Shown one piece after another: positions 8,490-15,991 of a stretch of 64,000 nucleotides of DNA (positions are counted from its first letter, which is position 1; every line of letters begins with the position of its first letter). The notes beneath the pieces are model-generated. The model was not told the DNA's origin. It did no database searches and saw only the letters and a program-made list of their open reading frames with translations. This DNA comes from Proteiniclasticum sp. (GTDB taxonomy: Bacteria; Bacillota; Clostridia; Clostridiales; Clostridiaceae): positions 56,416-120,415 of the forward strand of contig NZ_DOPX01000033.1 of assembly GCF_003514505.1 (NCBI RefSeq), written 5' to 3'. The position numbers and the translations under genes are program-made.

Positions 8490-9233
8490 TCAGCTGTTCC
8501 AGCTGTCCAGTTCGTTCTGGATTCTCGCCGCAAGGATCTCATCGATATTTTTCTCATCTTCTGGGTCCAGCTCTCTAAGATAGATCGGTGGCAGAAATCT
8601 TAGATGGACTGGAACATGGGGTCTTACCCGATAGGTTTCCTCAAATACTTTATAAGCATCATTAACGACCATAGGCACAATGGCGGCACCGGACTTTTGT
8701 GCAATCTTAAAGCTCCCTTTGTGGAAGTCATTCATTTTTCTGGACTTGCTTCTGGTTCCTTCTGGGTAGATCAGCACATCGTGCTGCTCTTCCTTGATTC
8801 GCCTGATGGCCTCCAGAATGGTTTTTAATCCCTCACGGGCATTCTCGCGGTCCAGATACAGAACGTCCATCTCTGTGCCCAATCTGCCTATGATGGGCAT
8901 GTTCAAAATCTCCTTCTTTCCGATGAGTGTCAGATGGCGGGATTTGATTTTCTGGATCAGAGCATTGACTGTTACATAAATATCGATATAAGACTGGTGA
9001 TTCCCCATAAAGACCACAGGTTCGTCCGGGATATTCTCCAATCCATCCACGGTCAGGTTCATCTTGGAATATTTTATCAGTTCTCCAGTATGAATTTCCG
9101 CTCTTTTTACAATCTCATGATAGTATTCATCTTTTGAAAGGCTCTGTTTCCTCCGTTTTACCCAGATCAGTCTAAACCATAGGCGGATCAGAGACAATCC
9201 AAATCGGAGTTTTGCAATAATATCAAAAAGCAT
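8490..9233 (-). CDS. plsC: 1-acyl-sn-glycerol-3-phosphate acyltransferase (PlsC family)
   Basis: This 247-residue protein has the acyltransferase motifs in order: NHQSYID (HX4D, His79 and Asp84), and YPEGTRS (residues 156-162), plus the PIIGRLG and VPMVV blocks between and after. It would acylate lysophosphatidic acid at the membrane to make phosphatidic acid, the phospholipid precursor. An N-terminal amphipathic/hydrophobic stretch (residues 1-25) fits membrane attachment. The gene stands alone. A perfect 14-bp palindrome sits right at its -10 and suggests repression by a dedicated regulator. Confidence 0.9.
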   Translation of the reverse strand: MLFDIIAKLRFGLSLIRLWFRLIWVKRRKQSLSKDEYYHEIVKRAEIHTGELIKYSKMNLTVDGLENIPDEPVVFMGNHQSYIDIYVTVNALIQKIKSRHLTLIGKKEILNMPIIGRLGTEMDVLYLDRENAREGLKTILEAIRRIKEEQHDVLIYPEGTRSKSRKMNDFHKGSFKIAQKSGAAIVPMVVNDAYKVFEETYRVRPHVPVHLRFLPPIYLRELDPEDEKNIDEILAARIQNELDSWNS

Positions 9234-9253
9234 GTTTTTCTCTCCTCTTTTAT

Positions 9254-9272
9254 TAGAACTAGTTCTATTATA
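9254..9272 (-). promoter_or_regulatory. plsC promoter -10 with overlapping 14-bp palindrome
   Basis: TAGAACTAGTTCTA at 9254-9267 is a perfect palindrome. On the minus strand TATAAT (9272-9267) touches it, so the palindrome covers the expected transcription start. No good -35 is seen. The repressor is unknown; the half-site spacing does not fit LexA. Confidence 0.6.
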
Positions 9273-9420
9273 AGGGATTTCTTACTTTAATCCTATGATT
9301 TTGTATCTTAGCGCATAGTTCGCAGATCTTCTTTCATAATATCCAATACAAACCATGTATAGGTTTAGAAAAGATGAATTAAATGGTAGAATAAGAAGAT
9401 GAAAAGAAAGGAAATGAGCC

Positions 9421-10314
9421 ATGAGAAAAAGAAGTTATATTCCTATGATACTGATTGCATTACTGGTTGCTGGTCTATCAGGCATCTATTTTTTTCTGGA
9501 CTATGGCATTGTCGGCATCGAGAAAACATCTGAAGTCGAGAGAATACAGAATACTCCCCTGCCAGTGAAAGTTCATTTCATTGACATTGGTCAGGGAGAT
9601 GCCACTTTTATAGAAATACTGGGTCAGACCATGCTCATTGATGCGGGAGAGAAAGAACACGCAGAAAAGATCATTGAGTACCTGAAAAGTTATGATGTGG
9701 AGAAATTGGACTATGTGATTGCAACGCATCCCCATGAAGATCATATCGGAGGTATGGGAGTGGTTCTCAGCGCTTTTGATGTTGCTTCGTTTTATATGCC
9801 TGATAAGCATCTTGTCACAAAATCATTCCAGCATATGATGAGCGAAGTAAAGAACCATGGACTGGAGCCGCTCTACATTAAGGGGGGAATGGTGCTTAAT
9901 TTCAGCAAGGACATCCGCTTGGAGTTTCTGTCTCCAAACCGGGATACCTACCTGAATCCAAATAATTACTCTCCGATTATGAGACTTGTGGTTGGAAACA
10001 ATGCGTTTCTATTTACAGCGGATGCTGAGGAACTCATTGAACAGGAAGTGCTGAGATTGGGTGTTCCACTGGAAGCTGAAGTGATGAAGGTTCCACATCA
10101 TGGGTCTAAAACCAGCAGCTCTGAAGCTTTTCTTGAAAAAGTGACGCCCAGATATGGTGTAGTGACATCTGGTCTTGGAAATGACCATAATCTTCCCTCC
10201 CCTGAGATTCTGGAACGCTATGATACGCTAGGTATACAAATACTCCTGACCGAAGAGCTGGGAACTATTGTCTTTGGGTCCAACGGCAAAGAAGTGATTC
10301 CTCTACGCAATTGA
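9421..10314 (+). CDS. ComEC-like metallo-beta-lactamase-fold hydrolase, membrane anchored
   Basis: The protein has 297 residues, a positively charged start and one hydrophobic segment (about residues 6-27), then an extracytoplasmic MBL-fold domain. The metal-binding motif THPHEDHIG (His103, His105, Asp107, His108), the opening FIDIGQGDATFI and the late VPHHGSKTSS block are typical of the free-standing form of the ComEC C-terminal domain. Full ComEC forms the DNA uptake channel; the channel part is absent here, so the role may be nuclease or phosphodiesterase activity at the cell surface rather than transformation. The TGA stop lies within the -35 of the gltX promoter. Confidence 0.85.
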   Translation: MRKRSYIPMILIALLVAGLSGIYFFLDYGIVGIEKTSEVERIQNTPLPVKVHFIDIGQGDATFIEILGQTMLIDAGEKEHAEKIIEYLKSYDVEKLDYVIATHPHEDHIGGMGVVLSAFDVASFYMPDKHLVTKSFQHMMSEVKNHGLEPLYIKGGMVLNFSKDIRLEFLSPNRDTYLNPNNYSPIMRLVVGNNAFLFTADAEELIEQEVLRLGVPLEAEVMKVPHHGSKTSSSEAFLEKVTPRYGVVTSGLGNDHNLPSPEILERYDTLGIQILLTEELGTIVFGSNGKEVIPLRN

Positions 10315-10338
10315 CAGAAATCCGATGGATAGTATAAT
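10311..10338 (+). promoter_or_regulatory. Strong promoter of gltX
   Basis: TTGACA (10311-10316), a 16-base spacer and TATAAT (10333-10338) are both perfect hexamers. The -35 overlaps the stop codon of the previous gene. Confidence 0.9.
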
Positions 10339-10350
10339 TAGAATGACGAT

Positions 10351-10375
10351 GAAGTTTTGGGCAGACCAAAACTTC
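10351..10375 (+). promoter_or_regulatory. Perfect hairpin in the gltX leader
   Basis: GAAGTTTTGG (10351-10360) pairs perfectly with CCAAAACTTC (10366-10375) around a 5-base loop and is followed by only TTT. It lies a few bases after the expected transcription start and 10 bases before the ribosome binding site. It may protect the mRNA 5' end or act as a weak attenuator. No T-box features are present. Confidence 0.7.
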
Positions 10376-10397
10376 TTTAATCTGTAAGGAGGCCATT

Positions 10398-11864
10398 ATG
10401 AGCAAAATTAGAACAAGATTTGCCCCTAGCCCAACGGGTTACATGCATGTGGGTAATTTGAGAACAGCACTTTATGCTTATCTGATCGCAAAGCATGAGG
10501 ATGGAGATTTCATCCTCCGAATTGAGGATACAGATCAGGAGCGGTATGTTGAAGGTGCAGTGGATGTGATCTTCAAGACACTGAAAGATACAGGACTGAT
10601 TCATGATGAAGGTCCAGATGTAGGCGGAGACTTTGGTCCCTATGTGCAAAGTGAACGTAGAGATCTTTATAAGAAATATGCACTTGAACTGGTGGAAAAG
10701 AAAGAAGCCTACTACTGCTTCTGTACAAAGGAACGTCTGGACATGCTGCGAGACAATGCAGAAGCTCAGAAAAAACCCTTCAAGTATGATAAGCACTGCT
10801 GTGCGCTGTCGGAGAATGAAGTAGAAGAGAACCTGAAAAAAGGACTCCCCTATGTCATCAGACAGAACAATCCAACAGAAGGCGTCACTAAGTTTGAAGA
10901 TGTCATTTATGGAACCATCAGTGTTGATAATGAAGAGCTGGAAGATATGGTGCTTTTAAAGAGTGATGGTCTGCCTACTTACAACTTTGCCAACGTGGTG
11001 GATGATCACCTGATGGAGATCACCCATGTGGTGAGAGGATCCGAGTATCTCTCCTCTTCCCCTAAATACAACCGACTTTATGAGGCTTTTGGCTGGAATG
11101 TGCCCGTGTATGTTCATTGTCCCCCCATTATGAAGGACGCTCAGCATAAGCTCTCCAAGAGAACGGGAGATGCATCTTTTGAAGACCTGCTTGGCAAAGG
11201 TTATCTGAAGGAAGCAGTGATGAACTATATTTCCCTACTCGGATGGAATCCTGGTACCACACAAGAAATTTTTTCCTTAGAAGAGCTGGTTGAAATATTT
11301 AACTACAAGAACATCAATAAAAGTCCTGCCATTTTCGATTCAGAAAAATTGAGATGGATGAATGGGGAATACCTGAAAAAGATGTCACTGGAAGAGTTCC
11401 ATACGCTAGCACTCCCTTATATCCTAAAGGATATTAAGGAAAAGCCATTGAATACAATGAAGATTGCTGAAATTCTTCATAATCGTGTTGAAGTCCTTGC
11501 GGAAATTGAAGGTCAGCTAGATTTCTTCTATGCACTCCCTGAGTATTCTACCGAACTTTATACACACAAGAAGATGAAAACAGACAGTGCTGTGGCGCTG
11601 TCTTCCCTAGAAACCATCCTGCCAGTTCTTGAAAGTATACCGGATGAGGCGTGGACACTGGATAATCTTCATGAGATTGTGCTCAATAAGGTGAAGGAAC
11701 TGGGTCTTAAGAATGGTCAGATGCTCTGGCCTATCAGAACCGCTTTATCGGGGAAACAGTTCACTCCAGGTGGGGCATTTGAAGCGGCAGATATACTTGG
11801 AAAGATAGAATCACTGGAGCGAATCAAGATCGGAATTGATCTGCTGAAGAAAGAGCTACAATAG
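10398..11864 (+). CDS. gltX: Glutamyl-tRNA synthetase
   Basis: This 488-residue class I aminoacyl-tRNA synthetase charges tRNA-Glu with glutamate. The nucleotide-binding signature is [18 protein letters not shown] (residues ~8-25, HVGN standing for HIGH) and the second is KLSKRTG near residue 250. The C-terminal anticodon-binding domain follows ([11 protein letters not shown] and [10 protein letters not shown]). Length matches bacterial GltX. AAGGAGG lies 5 bases before the ATG. It has its own very strong promoter and a terminator, so it is a single-gene unit. Whether it also charges tRNA-Gln cannot be judged here. Confidence 0.97.
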   Translation: MSKIRTRFAPSPTGYMHVGNLRTALYAYLIAKHEDGDFILRIEDTDQERYVEGAVDVIFKTLKDTGLIHDEGPDVGGDFGPYVQSERRDLYKKYALELVEKKEAYYCFCTKERLDMLRDNAEAQKKPFKYDKHCCALSENEVEENLKKGLPYVIRQNNPTEGVTKFEDVIYGTISVDNEELEDMVLLKSDGLPTYNFANVVDDHLMEITHVVRGSEYLSSSPKYNRLYEAFGWNVPVYVHCPPIMKDAQHKLSKRTGDASFEDLLGKGYLKEAVMNYISLLGWNPGTTQEIFSLEELVEIFNYKNINKSPAIFDSEKLRWMNGEYLKKMSLEEFHTLALPYILKDIKEKPLNTMKIAEILHNRVEVLAEIEGQLDFFYALPEYSTELYTHKKMKTDSAVALSSLETILPVLESIPDEAWTLDNLHEIVLNKVKELGLKNGQMLWPIRTALSGKQFTPGGAFEAADILGKIESLERIKIGIDLLKKELQ

Positions 11865-11877
11865 TAAATAACAGTAG

Positions 11878-11914
11878 AAAAAGCAGTTAAAAGTAAAATT
11901 TTGACTGCTTTTTT
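11878..11914. terminator. Terminator after gltX
   Basis: AAAAGCAGT pairs with ACTGCTTTT (11904-11912), with further AT pairing inside and a T-run to 11914. Confidence 0.85.
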
Positions 11915-11947
11915 GATGCTGTGAAACGAAGATAAATTCTCAGGAAA

Positions 11948-12529
11948 TCAATTTACTGTAAAATAATCCCGGATTTTATCCAGCGTTTTTTCACCAATCC
12001 TATTTACATGAAGAAGATCCTCCACGGAGGTGAACCTTCCCGTTTCTTCCCTATAAGCAAGAATATTGTCAGCAGTGGATGGACCAATGCCGGTTACGGT
12101 CATGAGCTCTTCCCTTGTGGCAGTGTTGAGATTGATTTGTCCTTTCTTTTGACTACCTTGAATATTAGGAGGGATTTGAAGGAGTTCCTCTCCTATCTCA
12201 GGAAAGTAAAAGGATTGACCGTCTTCTATGTGCATGGCTAGATTGACCGTCCTCAGTTCAGCAGATTCAGTTCCGCCACCAGCTTTCCAAAATAGATCGT
12301 GGAGTCTGGAATCTTTATTCATCTGATACACCCCTGGATTCTGGACGGCACCTTTGATTTCAACGATGATTTCGCTTATTTCCTCGACTTTTTCTGGTAA
12401 GGTTGGAGAAATCAGGTCCGTAGCATCCTTTGTATCGTCCTCCACATAGAGATTCTTCTGTTCTAGTGCACAACCAGTAGAAATAGATAATAAAAGAGAC
12501 ATCAAAAGTAGAATTAAATATCTTCGCAT
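11948..12529 (-). CDS. ComEA-like lipoprotein (SLBB plus helix-hairpin-helix)
   Basis: The protein has 193 residues. A signal peptide of about 19 residues ends in a lipobox, STGC, with Cys20 as the lipidated residue. An SLBB domain follows (residues ~53-112, VEIKGAVQNPGVY), then a ComEA-type double helix-hairpin-helix domain (~131-192: INLNTATREELMTVTGIGPS and FTSVEDLLHVNRIGEKTL). ComEA binds double-stranded DNA at the cell surface during uptake. Most ComEA proteins are anchored by a membrane helix, so a lipoprotein form is unusual. A ComEC-like MBL protein is encoded 1.6 kb away, but no competence channel is seen. Confidence 0.88.
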   Translation of the reverse strand: MRRYLILLLMSLLLSISTGCALEQKNLYVEDDTKDATDLISPTLPEKVEEISEIIVEIKGAVQNPGVYQMNKDSRLHDLFWKAGGGTESAELRTVNLAMHIEDGQSFYFPEIGEELLQIPPNIQGSQKKGQINLNTATREELMTVTGIGPSTADNILAYREETGRFTSVEDLLHVNRIGEKTLDKIRDYFTVN

Positions 12530-12607
12530 GTTTTGGTTACCTCCTGCATTTTGGTCATATATATTATGCAGAAGTTTTGATTTTTTATAGAGTTGATTTC
12601 AATATTT

Positions 12608-12616
12608 TGTTATAAT
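12608..12616 (+). promoter_or_regulatory. Extended -10 promoter of the D,D-carboxypeptidase gene
   Basis: TGTTATAAT is a perfect TGnTATAAT, 23 bases before the TTG start. Confidence 0.5.
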
Positions 12617-12639
12617 TACAACAGCGAGGTGTTAACAAA

Positions 12640-14004
12640 TTGAGACATTATATGAGATTTATGAATTTTTTGCTTACATTGACACTGATTTTTTCACTTG
12701 GCTCCCCTCTTTGGGAAGTAAAGGCCATTACAAGTCCACCAGAAATCACAGCAGAATCTGTTCTGATTCTTGATGTGGAGTCTGGTGAAGTTATCTATGA
12801 GAAGAATGCAACAACAAAGCATATGATTGCGTCCACCACCAAAGTTATGACAGCGATACTGGCCTATGAGAACCTGGAGATGGACAAAGTGATCACCATC
12901 GGTCCCAATCCCCCTTATGCTCAAGGATCCTCCATGGGATTCAAGGAAGGGGAAGAAGTTATGGTGGTTGATCTGCTCTATGCCTTAATTCTTCACTCTG
13001 CCAATGATGCAGCAGAAGCTCTGGCAGAAGCAATAGATGGAACTATGGAAAAGTTCGCGGAAAGAATGACAAAAAGAGCACATGATATCGGCGCTGTTGA
13101 CACAGTTTTCCATAATCCCTCAGGACTTTCCGATTCGGATGATCTGGAGAACAATAATTATACCACCGCAAAAGATCTTTCTCTCATCATGGCCGAAGTA
13201 TTAAAGTATGATGAGCTTGTTGAACTGGGACAGAAAAAAAGTCACATGCTCCCTCTCACAAACCTTGTTGCGGACACCAACCGATGGGCAACCAATAAGA
13301 ACCAGATGTTGTATCAGAACAGTAAGTTTTATTATGAACCTATCATTTTTGGTAAAACAGGATGGACGCCAGAAGCTGGATTTTCTTGGACAGCCTTGGC
13401 GGAAAAAGATGGACGAAAATTCGCTGTGTCTATGTTGAGGGCTGTGAATCAGGATACCTACTGGTTGGAGACCAGAAGTTTGCTTGAATGGGCTTTCCAG
13501 GAAACAGAAGTACATAAGTTGTATACAAAAGGACAGCTTCTTGAAAATGCTGTGCTCAGTAATGGTGAGACAGTTCCCCTTTATGCGAAGGATGATTTTT
13601 ATTATGTTACAGCTCCATTAGAACGTCCGATGCCTGTCATTGATTTTCAAGGATTAGAAATCAGTCAAAATTATAATGCTGGTGAGACCGTACATGTGGC
13701 GAAGGTCACCTTAGACCAAGAGGTCATCGGAGAAATTGAACTCGTCTGCGAAGATAACATTCATCTCATTGCCAGTGAAGGAGAAGAGTCTCCAGAGGGA
13801 GAAGGTTCAGAATCGAAGAGTTCCATCTTCAGTCACCCATTTGTTCGAGTTCTCTCCATTTTATTCTTCAGTATTATACTCGTCTTTTCGGTCCTGTTCA
13901 TTTTAGGGCTCGTACTGAGAAAACGTCGAAGAAGAATACGTTCTAGAAAAATGTCCAACAAAAGATTGCAGTATTTGAAGCAGCTGGAAGAAACCAGAAG
14001 ATGA
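12640..14004 (+). CDS. dacF: D-alanyl-D-alanine carboxypeptidase (penicillin-binding protein, DacA/DacF type)
   Basis: This 454-residue serine enzyme trims the terminal D-Ala from peptidoglycan stem peptides outside the membrane. The three active-site motifs are SxxK at Ser65-Lys68 (ASTTK), SxN at Ser120-Asn122 (HSANDA) and KTG at 239-241. An N-terminal signal sequence spans about residues 5-30. A C-terminal domain follows, then one membrane helix (~400-425) and a very basic tail (RKRRRRIRSRK). The start is TTG with GAGGTG 8 bases upstream; ATG at 12652 is an alternative. A true membrane helix at the C-terminus replaces the usual amphipathic anchor. The gene symbol is by family only. Confidence 0.92.
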   Translation: MRHYMRFMNFLLTLTLIFSLGSPLWEVKAITSPPEITAESVLILDVESGEVIYEKNATTKHMIASTTKVMTAILAYENLEMDKVITIGPNPPYAQGSSMGFKEGEEVMVVDLLYALILHSANDAAEALAEAIDGTMEKFAERMTKRAHDIGAVDTVFHNPSGLSDSDDLENNNYTTAKDLSLIMAEVLKYDELVELGQKKSHMLPLTNLVADTNRWATNKNQMLYQNSKFYYEPIIFGKTGWTPEAGFSWTALAEKDGRKFAVSMLRAVNQDTYWLETRSLLEWAFQETEVHKLYTKGQLLENAVLSNGETVPLYAKDDFYYVTAPLERPMPVIDFQGLEISQNYNAGETVHVAKVTLDQEVIGEIELVCEDNIHLIASEGEESPEGEGSESKSSIFSHPFVRVLSILFFSIILVFSVLFILGLVLRKRRRRIRSRKMSNKRLQYLKQLEETRR

Positions 14005-14010
14005 TAGTGT

Positions 14011-14058
14011 AAAACCCACCTGCAGCAGGATGATTTATCCGGCTGCATGTGGGTTTTT
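14011..14058. terminator. Terminator between dacF and the GH13 gene
   Basis: AAAACCCAC and TGCAGC pair with GCTGCA and GTGGGTTTT with one mismatch; an inner GGAT/ATCC stem extends it. T-run ends at 14060. It serves both convergent genes. Confidence 0.87.
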
Positions 14059-14064
14059 TTAAGC

Positions 14065-15891
14065 TCACTTTAGCATGATATGTCGATGCGTAAAGCTATA
14101 AGGCTCCAGATGATGCACCTCACCAAACTGTGCTGAGATATCACAGCTCATATTTTCAAGTCCGATGACATCAGCAAGTACAGTCCGAACCTTTTCTGGT
14201 TTCGAATTTACAAGTATCAGGTGGCACTCCTCTTCCGTTTTCCTGAGGTAACCAAACATCTCTTCCTGATAAAAAGGGATGAATTCTCCTGATGTAAGTG
14301 CTTCATGGTTTTTTCTGAGTTCAATCATAGACTGGTAGATGGCAAAGATCTCTGGAGACTCCTTCCCCCAAGGGTAAGGACCGCGGTTAAAAGGATCCGC
14401 CTCCCCTTCCATTCCAGCCTCATCACCATAATAGATGCATGGTACACCAGGAAATGTCAGCAGCAGGCCCACAGCAACCTTAAGTTTTCGAGTATCTTTC
14501 AGCTCTGTGAGGATTCTACGGGTATCATGAGTACCCAGGTTGTTTAAAGCGGAATAAAGAGCTTCAGAGGGATAATTTTCTTTGAGAGACATAAACCTCA
14601 TATAAAGGTCTTTTGCCCGCATGTGGCCATTAAGATAAGCTATGACCCCATCCTTAAAAGGATAGTTCATGGTTCCATGAAGTTCATCTCCTAAGAGATA
14701 CCGTCTTCTTTTGCCATAGGCGATCTTATTGGACGCATCTTCCCAAACTTCTCCAATGAGAACCTGATCTTCACTTACAGCATCTATGGCTCGGCGAATC
14801 TCTTCAATAAATTCATCAGGCATCTCATCAGCAACATCCAGTCTCCATCCGCCTATTCCCATACGGGACCACTTCTCTATGACACCATCCCTGCCAACAA
14901 TGAAGTTTTTATAACTGTCATCATTCTCGTTCACGTTGGGCAGGTCTTTGACGCCCCACCAGCTTTCATAATCATGAGGATACTGGAAAAAGTTAAACCA
15001 AGAGTAGTAAGGAGAATCTGTACTTTGTGCTGCACCTACAGTTTCATAGCTGCCAAAAGCATTGAAGTATTTGGAGTCAGCACCTACATGATTGAAGACC
15101 CCATCCAGAACAATACGGATTCCCCTTTTTTCAGCTTCCTGTAAGAGTGTCTTAAACGTTTCTTCATTACCGAACATCTCATCAATTTTCATATAATCAC
15201 CAGTATCATATTTATGATTGCTTCGCGCCTTGAAGATGGGATTGAGATAGATTCCGCCAATCCCAAGAGACTTCAGATAATCCAGTTTTTGGAGAACACC
15301 TTTGAGATTTCCACCAAAGAAATCCCAGCGTAGAATATTCCCCTGATGGTCTTTGATGTACATGGGACTGTCGTCCCATGTGGCATATAGAAAAGAGTTC
15401 TTCTTGGGAGAGCGTACTTTTCCATGTTCTTCCCCATTAAAGAACCTGTCCACAAAAATCTGATAAAAGACAGCATTTTTATACCATCCAGGGGCACTTT
15501 TTTGATAGTTGTGTACGGTGATCTGATAGGGTATGAGTTCCCATCTGTTTTCACGGACGACGGCTTCGCCACCGATCCCTTGAGTGGGTGCACCCAAGTA
15601 AACTGTTCTGCGCATGCCGTGGTCATCATAGTTCAAAATAAAGAAATAAAAGCACAGTCCAAGTGCTGGAGAAGAAAAGGATGCGGTGAAAATGCCTTCC
15701 TCGGGAGAGGACATTTTTAAGTACTGTTCCCCCTGTCCTTCTTTGGAAACAACAAAAGTCACTTCTGGATTCATGGCGTGCTTCACAGAGAGGGTAAATT
15801 GAATCTCCTGATCTTTCAGCACAGCACCAAATGGTTTTTTGTGCTGAATCTGAAATGAATTATATTGGATTTGAATCTCGCGGTATTTCAT
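14065..15891 (-). CDS. GH13 alpha-glucan hydrolase (neopullulanase/cyclomaltodextrinase type)
   Basis: The enzyme has 608 residues: an N-terminal beta-sandwich of about 120 residues like CBM34, the catalytic (beta/alpha)8 barrel and a C-terminal beta domain. The four GH13 regions are visible: DGVFNHVG (263-270), GWRLDVADE (nucleophile Asp352), LIGEVWED (acid/base Glu381) and NLGTHDTRR (Asp456). No signal peptide is seen, so it acts in the cytoplasm on maltodextrins or on glycogen branches released by phosphorylase. It is the last gene downstream of glgP, 100 bases away, with a hairpin in between. Its own ribosome binding site is weak. The precise substrate preference is not predictable. Confidence 0.9.
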   Translation of the reverse strand: MKYREIQIQYNSFQIQHKKPFGAVLKDQEIQFTLSVKHAMNPEVTFVVSKEGQGEQYLKMSSPEEGIFTASFSSPALGLCFYFFILNYDDHGMRRTVYLGAPTQGIGGEAVVRENRWELIPYQITVHNYQKSAPGWYKNAVFYQIFVDRFFNGEEHGKVRSPKKNSFLYATWDDSPMYIKDHQGNILRWDFFGGNLKGVLQKLDYLKSLGIGGIYLNPIFKARSNHKYDTGDYMKIDEMFGNEETFKTLLQEAEKRGIRIVLDGVFNHVGADSKYFNAFGSYETVGAAQSTDSPYYSWFNFFQYPHDYESWWGVKDLPNVNENDDSYKNFIVGRDGVIEKWSRMGIGGWRLDVADEMPDEFIEEIRRAIDAVSEDQVLIGEVWEDASNKIAYGKRRRYLLGDELHGTMNYPFKDGVIAYLNGHMRAKDLYMRFMSLKENYPSEALYSALNNLGTHDTRRILTELKDTRKLKVAVGLLLTFPGVPCIYYGDEAGMEGEADPFNRGPYPWGKESPEIFAIYQSMIELRKNHEALTSGEFIPFYQEEMFGYLRKTEEECHLILVNSKPEKVRTVLADVIGLENMSCDISAQFGEVHHLEPYSFTHRHIMLK

Positions 15892-15948
15892 CTTTTATTC
15901 TGAGACTGTCTGTCTCTTTCTCCTTATCTCGTTTCAGCTTATATTACA

Positions 15949-15974
15949 GAAGTCCTGGATTTCTCCAGGACTTC
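15949..15974 (-). promoter_or_regulatory. Hairpin between glgP and the GH13 gene
   Basis: A perfect 10-bp stem (15949-15958 with 15965-15974) and a 6-base loop. On the coding strand it has no T-run after it, so it looks more like an mRNA-stability or processing element than a terminator. Confidence 0.55.
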
Positions 15975-15991
15975 ATTTATATTATCGGGTC

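Noticed and set aside
9254..9267. LexA box upstream of plsC
   Set aside because: The half-sites GAAC and GTTC are 2 bases apart instead of the 4 required for LexA.
10315..10397. Possible T-box ahead of gltX
   Set aside because: The leader is only about 50 bases and lacks the T-box core; only a simple hairpin is present.
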